A stretch of DNA of 10,151 nt from Candidatus Bathyarchaeota archaeon. Its GTDB lineage: Archaea > Thermoproteota > Bathyarchaeia > TCS64. How positions within the stretch are numbered: the first letter of the stretch is position 1; the number at the start of each line of letters is the position of its first letter. Made by a program: the position numbers and the translations under genes. Below are positions 1-6,422 of the stretch, in pieces. The stretch spans positions 1-10,151 of the forward strand of contig JAUWBQ010000048.1 in assembly GCA_030601645.1 (NCBI GenBank), in the 5' to 3' direction. The notes beneath the pieces were generated by a model. The model did not search any database and was not told the origin of the DNA. It saw nothing but the letters and a program-made list of their open reading frames with translations.

Positions 1-491
1 TCGAGGGCGTCGTTGAGCTCCGCCGGGACGTCGGAGATGAACTCCTCGAATTCGGGTATCTCGTTGGCCATCTTGGCTACCCTGAGGGCTCGGTCGGCGT
101 TGCACGGTCCGGTACCGGTCCCGGTGGTGCCGATCTTCTCCTTCAGGTGGCCCCTCTTATCGGCCTCAACGTGTTTCGGTTCGATGATGGCACACTGAGG
201 ATCGATGCCGAACCTCCCGTGGATGCCGAGCTCCTCCACCTCCTTGAGCACGACCTCGGGGTTGACGACCACACCGGGCCCTATGAGGAGCCTGGTGTTT
301 GGGTTGACGAAGCCACAGGGGACCATTCTGAGCTTATAAGTTACTCCGTCTTTCACGACGGTGTGCCCCGCGTTGGGGCCGACCCCACCCCGAGCGCAGA
401 CTGCCGCATCGTCGGCGATCACGAGGTAAGAGACGATCTTCCCCTTCCCCCCGTCACCAAAGAACCCGTCCACGACGACTGTGCATGCCAA
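1..491 (-). CDS. purA: Adenylosuccinate synthetase, N-terminal part (cut by window edge)
   Basis: Joins IMP and aspartate using GTP to form adenylosuccinate, the first committed step from IMP to AMP, in the cytoplasm. The reverse strand stays open to the window edge (about 163 codons). It shows the family's N-terminal P-loop-like stretch VVDGFFGDGGKGK, then GGVGPNAGHT (the NxGHT motif), a VNPEVVLKE stretch, and a TTGTGTGPCNADR stretch. The C-terminal half lies outside the window. The chosen start is TTG at 491, giving a protein beginning (M)ACTVVVDGFFG, the usual archaeal form. AAGGCGGT lies just before it and a TATA-like box lies about 45 bp upstream. An in-frame ATG at 518 would begin at or before the expected transcript start, so it is less likely. 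Oddity: the usual GDEGKGK reads GDGGKGK, so the conserved Glu is Gly. The gene is divergent from the CinA-like gene. Family assignment is very secure. Confidence 0.93.
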   Translation of the reverse strand, partial: MACTVVVDGFFGDGGKGKIVSYLVIADDAAVCARGGVGPNAGHTVVKDGVTYKLRMVPCGFVNPNTRLLIGPGVVVNPEVVLKEVEELGIHGRFGIDPQCAIIEPKHVEADKRGHLKEKIGTTGTGTGPCNADRALRVAKMANEIPEFEEFISDVPAELNDAL

Positions 492-530
492 GATAAAACC
501 GCCTTGGAACGCATTCATCAACTCTTCAAT

Positions 531-538
531 ACATTTAA
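531..538 (-). promoter_or_regulatory. TATA-like box for purA
   Basis: Read on the reverse strand this is TTAAATGT. Its centre is about 25 bp upstream of position 510, which would give a short leader holding the AAGGCGGT element before the TTG start at 491. The placement is by eye from archaeal promoter spacing. It is the main reason to prefer TTG 491 over ATG 518. Confidence 0.45.
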
Positions 539-576
539 GCCTTGCCAAACTAGGGTGCAAAGCCGAGATGCTCTAA

Positions 577-585
577 AACTTTATG
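577..585 (+). promoter_or_regulatory. Possible TATA box for the CinA-like gene
   Basis: AACTTTATG lies about 35 bp upstream of the TTG start at 618, in the divergent spacer shared with purA. A start of transcription about 25 bp downstream would give a leader of roughly 10 bases or less. The match to a TATA consensus is weak, so this is only a candidate. Confidence 0.3.
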
Positions 586-617
586 CGTAGGATGATGGTT
601 CCATATACGAGAACTCC

Positions 618-1415
618 TTGACTACCCAGATTGGAATCCTAGTTATCGGCAGTGAGATCTTGGAGGGCATCGTCCTCGACACAAACAGTCAGTGGATCAT
701 CAACCAGCTCAAAGCCCTCAACTTCCATGTTACTGAGAAGATGACGGTTAAAGACGAAATCCAGGCAATCGCCCAGGCCCTCAGGCGGATAATCTCCGAC
801 GGCTGCAACCTCGTGTTCACGACAGGCGGCCTCGGCCCCACCCACGACGACAAGACCCTGACAGGCGTTGCGATGGCATTCGGGCTGCCCCTCCAGCTCA
901 ATGAGGATGCCTTAAAGATTGTGACCCGTCAGTATAGCGACTTGCATCACAGGGGGATTATCGAGACCTCGGAGATAACGGAGCCGAGGCGGAAGATGGC
1001 CCTCCTTCCTAAGGGCGCCAGACCCCTGGACAACCGGGTGGGAGGGGCGCCCGGGGTCGTCCTGGACGTTGAAGGAGCCCAGATCATAAGCCTGCCGGGA
1101 GTCCCGGGGGAGCTCATGTGGATCTTCGACAACCAACTCCTGCCCCTGCTCAAGGGGAAGGTGGAGGGGGCCTTCTCCGAGGAAGTCATCTACCTCCCCC
1201 TGCGGGATGAGTCGACCCTGGCCCCCATCATCGACGACGTGATGCAGGACGTCCCCGGGGTCTACATCAAGTCGATGGTTAAACCCTACGGAGAGTCGGG
1301 GATCAGGCTCTGGGTCTCTGCCAGCGGCCAGTCCCAGGCCGAGGTGGAGGAGAGGGTGAGCAGGGTGGCCAACCTCCTCATCAAGAGATGCGAGGAAAGG
1401 CTGCCGAACGGGTAG
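618..1415 (+). CDS. CinA-type MoaB/Mog-domain protein (COG1058-like), without PncC domain
   Basis: A 265-residue protein made of the molybdopterin-binding (MoaB/Mog) fold plus the following COG1058 region. Residues 9-24 (VIGSEILEGIVLDTNS) and 68-78 (TTGGLGPTHDD) are the signature ligand- and metal-binding loops of the CinA N-terminal domain. A later NRVGGAPGVVLD ... ISLPGVPGEL stretch is also typical. In bacterial CinA this part has ADP-ribose pyrophosphatase activity and is fused to a C-terminal NMN deamidase (PncC). Here the chain ends at about 265 residues without that domain, as in stand-alone archaeal versions, so NMN deamidase activity should not be assumed. The start is TTG at 618: a stop codon at 588-590 bounds the frame and no in-frame ATG or GTG lies between. 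Its substrate, whether a nucleotide or a pterin, is not determined by sequence. The larA-like gene follows 64 bp later on the same strand. Confidence 0.85.
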   Translation: MTTQIGILVIGSEILEGIVLDTNSQWIINQLKALNFHVTEKMTVKDEIQAIAQALRRIISDGCNLVFTTGGLGPTHDDKTLTGVAMAFGLPLQLNEDALKIVTRQYSDLHHRGIIETSEITEPRRKMALLPKGARPLDNRVGGAPGVVLDVEGAQIISLPGVPGELMWIFDNQLLPLLKGKVEGAFSEEVIYLPLRDESTLAPIIDDVMQDVPGVYIKSMVKPYGESGIRLWVSASGQSQAEVEERVSRVANLLIKRCEERLPNG

Positions 1416-1479
1416 GTATATTTCACCCTTCTCATGATAAGTGAAATAAACGGGTTGAAAGAGAGCTAGGCTGATTGTC

Positions 1480-2718
1480 ATGGTCGAGGTCTGGCTACCC
1501 TACGGGAAGACGGAGGTCCACATCAGCGTCCCCCTGAGGAACCTCCTCGGAACCGTGGAGCCGGACAAGGGAAAGCCGTCAACCAACCCCTTCGAGACCA
1601 TCACAGAATCACTCAGGAACCCCATCGAATCCAAGACCATCGGCGAACTGGTAAAGCCCAGGGCCAAGGTCGCCATAGCCATCGATGGCACCCTATCCCC
1701 AGGTCTGGTGGCTTCCGCGGCTTCGAGCGTCGTCTGGACCCTCAACCAGTCTGGCGTACCGTCCGAAAACATCACCCTGGTGGTCGGCAACGGGCGCAGG
1801 GAGCATGGCTATCAGGAGTTGATATCCTTTCTCCAGGGTTCCAATATATTGAAGGGCTTGGACATCGTGGAGCACAACCGGAACTCCGCGAGCGTCACAC
1901 GGGTCGGTACTACCTCAACGGGAACGAACGTCGAAGTATGCAGCTCATTCACGGGGGCGGACTCTCGCATCGTAATCGGGGAGGTTCTCATAGATCATTT
2001 CTCGGGCCTCAGGGGGGCCCACAGCACGGTCCTTCCGGCATTATCTGGAAAGGCGGCCATAGAGCATAGCATGGGCCTCTCCTTCAGCGGAGAAGTCGTG
2101 CCCGGAGTACCAGATGAGAACCCCGTCCACGCCGATCAGGTCGAGGCTTCACGATTGGCAGGGGTGGATATGGCGGTACAGCTGGTAACCAACGGTTACG
2201 GCGAGCTGGTGTCGGCTTTCTCTGGAGATTTAGAGGCGACCTGGGGCAGCGCGATAGCCACCCTCGGAGAATCCTACAGGGTGAAGGCCGAGTCCAACGC
2301 TGACATCATCGTCGTGAGCGCGGGTGGGAGCATGTTCGACTTCGACCTCTATAACGCGGTGTGGGCCCTGAGGGGGGTCTCACCCATCGTCAAGAGGGGA
2401 GCCACGATCATCCTCCTTGCCGAGTGTGCCGACGGGATGGGCGCAGAGGGCCTTGAGACCCTCGCCCAGGTTGACACCCTCAGCGAGCTGAGGCGGAGGT
2501 ACATGCTGGGAGCTCGAGCGGTTCACGTGATAAAGACCGCTCTGAGGGGCAACGAGGTCGTCCTGGTCTCAGCGCTGCCCGGCTACCTGGCGGAACCCCT
2601 CGGGTTATCTGTGGAGAGGACGGCCAGCGCCGCCCTTGAGAGGGTGACTCAGAGGCGCAGGGGCAGGCGAACCTTGGTCGTCACCCATGGATGCTCGACC
2701 GTCCCTGTTGTCGATTAG
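1480..2718 (+). CDS. LarA-like (DUF2088) protein, atypical nickel-pincer site
   Basis: A 412-residue protein of the LarA/DUF2088 family, the lactate racemase type that carries a nickel-pincer nucleotide. Seen in order: IAIDGTLSP (68-74 region, replacing the usual DxTR), VGNGRREHG (102-110), VEHN (130-133), IDHFSGLRGAHSTVLP (171-186), an EHSMG stretch (195-199) and ENPVHADQVEASRLAGVD (213-230). His109, His173 and His196 correspond roughly to catalytic or metal-site histidines 108, 174 and 200 of Lactobacillus plantarum LarA. Where the family has GGxK with the nucleotide-bearing lysine, this protein reads RGAHS; the nearest lysine is Lys191. Function is therefore uncertain: a divergent racemase or epimerase, or a non-racemase relative. 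The start is the first ATG after an in-frame TGA at 1456-1458. It may be co-transcribed with the CinA-like gene, and its stop overlaps the stop of the opposite-strand protease gene by 3 bp. No larB, larC or larE is visible. Confidence 0.82.
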   Translation: MVEVWLPYGKTEVHISVPLRNLLGTVEPDKGKPSTNPFETITESLRNPIESKTIGELVKPRAKVAIAIDGTLSPGLVASAASSVVWTLNQSGVPSENITLVVGNGRREHGYQELISFLQGSNILKGLDIVEHNRNSASVTRVGTTSTGTNVEVCSSFTGADSRIVIGEVLIDHFSGLRGAHSTVLPALSGKAAIEHSMGLSFSGEVVPGVPDENPVHADQVEASRLAGVDMAVQLVTNGYGELVSAFSGDLEATWGSAIATLGESYRVKAESNADIIVVSAGGSMFDFDLYNAVWALRGVSPIVKRGATIILLAECADGMGAEGLETLAQVDTLSELRRRYMLGARAVHVIKTALRGNEVVLVSALPGYLAEPLGLSVERTASAALERVTQRRRGRRTLVVTHGCSTVPVVD

Positions 2719-3833
2719 AGGGGGAAAAGGTTGACCAGGGTCAGGATGACCATGCCGACGTAGACTAGCACCATTAATTTCCTCGAAGTGCTCAGGGGCG
2801 AGATGTCATCGAGGGGTCCGCCGGCCCTGTCGTCGGTCCGCATCATGAAGAAGGCCACCATCACCGCCATCATGAAGAAGCCTGAGAGGATCATCAGGAG
2901 GATTCCCACGATGGATGAGATCCTGTGGTAATGCCTGCCGAGTAGGGCGCGGCTGATGTGGCCCCCGTCCAGCTGCCAGGCGGGTATCAGGTTGATGAAG
3001 GTGATTATGGACCCGACCCAGGCCGCGAAGCCCACGGGGTGGAGGATGAGCACCATCCCATCCGGGACTGGTCGCACTATGGATGAAATCAGCTCGAAGA
3101 TGAGGGGGAAGGGGATGTACTGGAACCGGATCTCCGGGTATGTCGTCATCCATGCGTTCACCTCTTCCATGGGGACGACGAATGATAGGTTCAGGCCTAT
3201 CACGATGACGAGGATTGTGACCAGGAATCCGACCAGCGGCCCGCTGAGCCCCAGGTCGAAGAGGGCGTCCCTATTGGTCGGGGGCTCCTTCATGGTGATG
3301 ACGGCCCCGAACGTCCCGCCCATGCCCGGGGGCGCCGGTATGAAGTAGGGCATGGAGGCTTCTATTCCCCTCAGCATGGTCACCGCCTTGTGGCCCAGCT
3401 CGTGGAGGCCGAAGACGGCGAGGATGGCCAGGGTGAAGTAGAGGGCGTTCATGAAGACCGGAGTATCCGGCATCAGAATTTGGAGGAGGAGGGGGTTGTT
3501 GCTCCTCAAATAACCGTCGATGAAAATCGTCACGGTCGTGATAGCGAAGAGGATCAGGTTTCGACTGTAATTCGGCTGGGTTGGAGGGGGGGCCCTCACC
3601 AGGTTTATGAGGTAGCGGTCTAAATCCCGCCTCAGCCTCGGGAGGTAGCCCATGGGGCGGAGTTCCTCCGCCAGGAGCTGGAACCCCGTTTTCACCGACT
3701 GTCTGGGGTTCTCGGGATCCAGAGGCTTGACGATGTACGTGGGCTGGTCGAGGTAGAAGTACCTGTCCAATACAGTGAAGTGCCTCTCGATCGACTCTTC
3801 GGCGGCGGGGTCTGCGATATAGTACCTGGTCAA
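2715..3833 (-). CDS. Site-2 protease (M50) family membrane metalloprotease
   Basis: A 372-residue polytopic membrane protein. The zinc-binding motif HELGH is at residues 144-148 inside a hydrophobic segment (about 131-155). GPLVGF is at 198-203, and the second catalytic signature NLIPAWQLDGGH at 281-292 supplies Asp289. These are the hallmarks of intramembrane zinc proteases of the S2P class, which cleave transmembrane helices. Further hydrophobic segments lie at about 91-108, 200-221, 262-284, 305-330 and 352-372. The first 90 residues form a soluble N-terminal region, and no PDZ domain is evident. The start is TTG at 3833: it follows GAAGAGGTA, and an in-frame TGA just upstream excludes a longer form. 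The substrate is unknown. The gene is convergent with the larA-like gene (overlapping stops) and divergent from the acetyltransferase gene. Confidence 0.9.
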   Translation of the reverse strand: MTRYYIADPAAEESIERHFTVLDRYFYLDQPTYIVKPLDPENPRQSVKTGFQLLAEELRPMGYLPRLRRDLDRYLINLVRAPPPTQPNYSRNLILFAITTVTIFIDGYLRSNNPLLLQILMPDTPVFMNALYFTLAILAVFGLHELGHKAVTMLRGIEASMPYFIPAPPGMGGTFGAVITMKEPPTNRDALFDLGLSGPLVGFLVTILVIVIGLNLSFVVPMEEVNAWMTTYPEIRFQYIPFPLIFELISSIVRPVPDGMVLILHPVGFAAWVGSIITFINLIPAWQLDGGHISRALLGRHYHRISSIVGILLMILSGFFMMAVMVAFFMMRTDDRAGGPLDDISPLSTSRKLMVLVYVGMVILTLVNLFPL

Positions 3834-3922
3834 TACCTCTTCAGCATCCTCCGACTCTTTTCAGATGGCGAGTCACATAGTACGACCGGAGGCTAAAAAG
3901 GTAACTGGGATCGGATCGCATT

Positions 3923-3930
3923 CTTTAAAT
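3923..3930 (+). promoter_or_regulatory. TATA box for the RimI-like gene
   Basis: CTTTAAAT sits about 35 bp upstream of the TTG start at 3962. Transcription starting about 25 bp downstream would give a near-leaderless message. The spacer 3834-3961 must also carry the promoter of the opposite-strand protease gene, which I could not place with confidence. Confidence 0.5.
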
Positions 3931-3961
3931 CCATGTTGTCTAGAGGTTTAGGGCGTTGTAA

Positions 3962-4456
3962 TTGGCCGACGAAGGTTTCAGGATCAGGGGGTTCAGATCC
4001 GACGACCTAAACAGGGTTATGGATATTAACGTCGAGTGCCTCCCGGAGAACTACAGCACATTCTTCTACAGGAATCTTTACCGACGGTTCCCCGAGACTT
4101 TTGTTGTTGCAGAAGCCGACGGCGCCATCCAGGGCTACATCATGTGCCGGATCGAACGGGGCCTCTCCAAGCTGAAGAGGCTGAGGCCGGCCCGGCAGTG
4201 CCACATCGTCTCCATCGCGGTGAGGGAGCCCTATCGTCGGCGGGGAATCGCCTCCAGGATCATAGTGGCGGCCATGGAGGGGGCGAAGGAGAATTACGAT
4301 GCGACGGAGTGCTTCCTCGAGGTCAGGGTGGGAAACAACTCGGCTGTCTTGTTGTACGAGCACCTTGGCTTCGCGAAGGTTAAGAAGAACTATAGTTACT
4401 ACATTGATGGAGAGGCCGCCTGGGTGATGGCTGCTCCAATCATCACTGATCAGTGA
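3962..4456 (+). CDS. RimI/Ard1-type GNAT N-acetyltransferase
   Basis: A 164-residue GNAT enzyme that transfers acetyl from acetyl-CoA, most likely to protein N-terminal amino groups as in archaeal Ard1/NAT proteins. The acetyl-CoA pyrophosphate-binding loop is RRRGIA (92-97) within IAVREPYRRRGIASRII, and the typical C-terminal NNSAVLLYEHLGF (125-137) follows. The N-terminal FRIRGFRSDDLNRVMDINVECLPENY matches the helix region that forms the peptide pocket in RimI-like proteins. TTG at 3962 is the only reasonable start, because a TAA codon lies directly before it in frame (3959-3961). Length is normal for the family. Transcription is likely near-leaderless from the TATA box about 35 bp upstream. 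Which N-termini it modifies cannot be told from sequence. Confidence 0.88.
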   Translation: MADEGFRIRGFRSDDLNRVMDINVECLPENYSTFFYRNLYRRFPETFVVAEADGAIQGYIMCRIERGLSKLKRLRPARQCHIVSIAVREPYRRRGIASRIIVAAMEGAKENYDATECFLEVRVGNNSAVLLYEHLGFAKVKKNYSYYIDGEAAWVMAAPIITDQ

Positions 4457-4542
4457 AGTGGGTAATTTCTCCAAAATGATACATAATGGGTCAATACACA
4501 AGGATATAGGAAGCGTTCCTATTCATCAAAGAGGAAGGGGCC

Positions 4543-4695
4543 TTGGATAAAATTATATTGTATACTTGGGGGATCTTCCTCTTCTCCATGCTCATCTTCT
4601 ACTGGTTCGGGCGCTTCACCCTGAAGTTGATCAGGCAGCACAGAAACATCTACGATCTCCTGTTTGAGCTGGAGGAAGAAGAGAAGAGGAAATGA
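4543..4695 (+). CDS. Small single-pass membrane protein, 50 residues
   Basis: A short gene of 50 codons plus a TGA stop, starting with TTG behind a purine-rich stretch GAGGAAGGGG that can act as a ribosome binding site. The product has one hydrophobic segment at residues 4-23 (IILYTWGIFLFSMLIFYWF), then a positively charged juxtamembrane stretch (R24, K28, R31, H33, R34), and a very acidic then basic tail ending ELEEEEKRK. The charge pattern suggests a single membrane anchor with a short cytoplasmic tail. I do not recognise a family. It lies in the 357-bp gap between the acetyltransferase and the YkgJ-like gene, and a possible TATA element (GATACATAAT, about 4478-4487) lies upstream. The combination of a ribosome binding site, a clean membrane segment and an amphipathic charged tail makes it likely real. 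Confidence 0.6.
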   Translation: MDKIILYTWGIFLFSMLIFYWFGRFTLKLIRQHRNIYDLLFELEEEEKRK

Positions 4696-4772
4696 TCCTG
4701 GCTCCGTGTGGACGATGGCCGTTTCTGGGGTTTTGGCTCGGTGAATTTTTGATTAAAGTTCTCGGGGTTTCG

Positions 4773-4781
4773 ATAGATATT
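4773..4781 (+). promoter_or_regulatory. TATA-like box for the cysteine-cluster gene
   Basis: The stretch around GATAGATATTTAG is about 37 bp upstream of the TTG at 4814, giving an expected short leader. A second AT-rich element, TGATATATTT (about 4805-4814), overlaps that start codon. If the second one is the real promoter, translation would begin at the in-frame GTG at 4847. Confidence 0.4.
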
Positions 4782-4813
4782 TAGCCTCCCGGAGTTTATG
4801 ATTCCTGATATAT

Positions 4814-5317
4814 TTGGGGGATAGCCGCCTCATCCCTTGGAGCGAAGTGAACTCCTGGGCCTGCGTCGCCTGTGGTAAATGCTGTCTGGGTTACAGAGTT
4901 CCTCTTAAGGCTGATGAGTACGCCCGGGTCGCTAATATTTACGGCCACGGAGTCGTCGAGTTCGGCCTCGGGAAGGTCTACTTGAAGCTCGGCCTGGGTA
5001 GCCGCTGTGTTTTCCAGCGGCCCACTCATGGGCGTTGGATCTGCAGCCTCCAGGCGATGAAGCCCTTGGCCTGTAAGCTGTTCCCCTTCCGGATCCAGTC
5101 GAAGCCTGTCTACGAGAGGGGGGATACCAGCGCTTACACCTTTAAGGGCAGGACTTTCTATGTGTACCTCGACCCCGAGTGTGGCGGGATTAACATCGGG
5201 CGTCCGAGTCAGAGGTTCCTCCGTCAGGTGGTTCCGGAGGTTATCCAGATCGGCATGGGAATGGGTTATAAGCAGAAGTTCACGACCTCGAAGTACATTT
5301 CCTGGAAGCCCTTTTGA
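4814..5317 (+). CDS. YkgJ-type cysteine-cluster protein (putative zinc- or iron-chelating)
   Basis: A 167-residue protein with the N-terminal cluster WACVACGKCC (Cys17, 20, 23, 24), followed by Cys65, Cys77 and Cys87 in the context WICSLQAMKPLACKLFPF. This is the CxxCxxCC ... C ... C ... C(K/R)xFP layout of the YkgJ/UPF0153 family, thought to bind zinc or an iron-sulfur cluster. The molecular role of the family is poorly known, so no reaction is assigned. The C-terminal half (about 95-167) has no further motif I recognise except an extra Cys123. TTG at 4814 is used as the start; GTG at 4847 is a credible shorter alternative that keeps the whole cysteine cluster. It follows the small membrane protein gene by about 118 bp, and the next gene starts 55 bp downstream on the same strand. 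Confidence 0.78.
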   Translation: MGDSRLIPWSEVNSWACVACGKCCLGYRVPLKADEYARVANIYGHGVVEFGLGKVYLKLGLGSRCVFQRPTHGRWICSLQAMKPLACKLFPFRIQSKPVYERGDTSAYTFKGRTFYVYLDPECGGINIGRPSQRFLRQVVPEVIQIGMGMGYKQKFTTSKYISWKPF

Positions 5318-5372
5318 GTCTGGGGTCCTCCTCGGGGTAATTTCTTAAGGTCATCGGAAGAGGTTTGTTTCG

Positions 5373-6404
5373 GTGTTTCATATGGGTAGGACTATCACCG
5401 TGGGCGGTGTGGGTGTGGAGCCTGGTTCCAGGGGCGTGGGCTGCCTCGCGCTGCCTGATTTCTTCGCCGACGGTCAGTCGGTGGAGATTCCCTTCGTGGT
5501 GGTGAACGGAGCGTCCCCTGGGCCCTGCCTGTATGTTCAGGTGGCTCAGCACGGGTCTGAGGTCCAGGGGTTGGACGCGATCAGGCGGCTGCTGGAGGAT
5601 CTGGACGAGGGGGAGATGGCCGGCGTCCTCATCTACTGCCTGCCGAATCCCCTGGCTTTCTGGGAGAGCGCCCGGGCTACGATGTTCGATCCGAGGCCAG
5701 GGGGCATGAACAGGATCTGGCCGGGGTCCCCGGATGGCTCGCCTACGGAGCGGATGGCCCACGCCGTCTGGACGGAGCTGGTCGCCCTTGCCGACGAGGT
5801 GGTGGATCTTCATACGGGGGGGCGTCGCTGCCCCGTCTGGGTGTTCTACGAGGCCGACGGGGTGTCCGAGAGGGCGCCTAGGGAGACGGCGGAGAGGTCG
5901 GGGGAGCTGGCGAGGTTGTTCGGGGCGCCCCTCCTGTACCTCGAGACGGAGCCCTATGGGGGTCGGAGGACGCTGAGGGCGTGCTGCGTGGACGCGGGGA
6001 AGCCCGCCATCGTGCCGGAGCTGGGGGGTGCGAGCTACTTTGACGAGGAGATAGTTCGTCTGGTTCACCGGGGGCTGCGTAACATCATGGTTGACCTGGG
6101 GATGGTCGAGGGGGCGGTGGAGCTCCCCCCGGAGCAGACCGTGCTGAAGTGGACGGGTGACCCTCGTGAGGCGGGGGTGTTCGCGAACCGGGGCGGGGTC
6201 TTCATCCCCTCGGTGGGTCTCGGAGACGTGGTCGAGGAGGGGCAGAGGGTGGGAGTGGTCTACAGTCCCAGGACCTTCGAGGTGCTGGAGAGGCTGGTGG
6301 CGCCCCAGGACGGGTACGTCTTCAGCGTACGGGAGAATCCCGTGGTGAACGCCGGGACCCGGGTGATGGCGGTGCCGGCGGTCCTCGAGGTCCTGAGGAA
6401 CTGA
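5373..6404 (+). CDS. Succinylglutamate desuccinylase/aspartoacylase-family zinc hydrolase
   Basis: A 343-residue M14-like amidohydrolase of the AstE/AspA family, which removes an acyl or amino-acid group from an amide using one zinc ion. Zinc ligands are visible as H60 and E63 (AQHGSEVQG) and H147 (VVDLHTGG). The substrate-side arginine is in MNRIWPG (R114), and the general-base glutamate is E216 in VPELGG. The N-terminal region includes the usual strand before NGASPGP (45-51). Residues about 250-343 form the family's C-terminal beta-barrel/sandwich domain. The start is either GTG 5373 or ATG 5382; the ATG gives MGRTITVGG and is equally plausible. A TATA-like TTCTTAAGG (5342-5350) would put the transcript start near 5371. 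The gene converges with the amidohydrolase gene 18 bp away. The substrate is unknown; AstE or aspartoacylase activity itself should not be assumed. Confidence 0.85.
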   Translation: MFHMGRTITVGGVGVEPGSRGVGCLALPDFFADGQSVEIPFVVVNGASPGPCLYVQVAQHGSEVQGLDAIRRLLEDLDEGEMAGVLIYCLPNPLAFWESARATMFDPRPGGMNRIWPGSPDGSPTERMAHAVWTELVALADEVVDLHTGGRRCPVWVFYEADGVSERAPRETAERSGELARLFGAPLLYLETEPYGGRRTLRACCVDAGKPAIVPELGGASYFDEEIVRLVHRGLRNIMVDLGMVEGAVELPPEQTVLKWTGDPREAGVFANRGGVFIPSVGLGDVVEEGQRVGVVYSPRTFEVLERLVAPQDGYVFSVRENPVVNAGTRVMAVPAVLEVLRN

Positions 6405-6422
6405 GCCCCGGGCTCCTCGGCC

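Noticed and set aside
147..590. 147-codon + strand frame over the left edge
   Set aside because: It is antisense to the clear purA coding sequence; the encoded protein has no motif, while the reverse strand shows a run of PurA signatures.
912..1481. 189-codon - strand frame
   Set aside because: Shadow of the CinA-like gene; the sequence is low in complexity and has no family features.
4543..4813. Possible operator or riboswitch between the acetyltransferase and cysteine-cluster genes
   Set aside because: No convincing conserved stem-loop set was visible; the space is better explained by the small membrane protein gene and promoter elements.
5280..6068. 262-codon - strand frame
   Set aside because: Proline/arginine/histidine-rich translation typical of an antisense shadow in GC-rich DNA; the + strand AstE-like gene has all catalytic residues.
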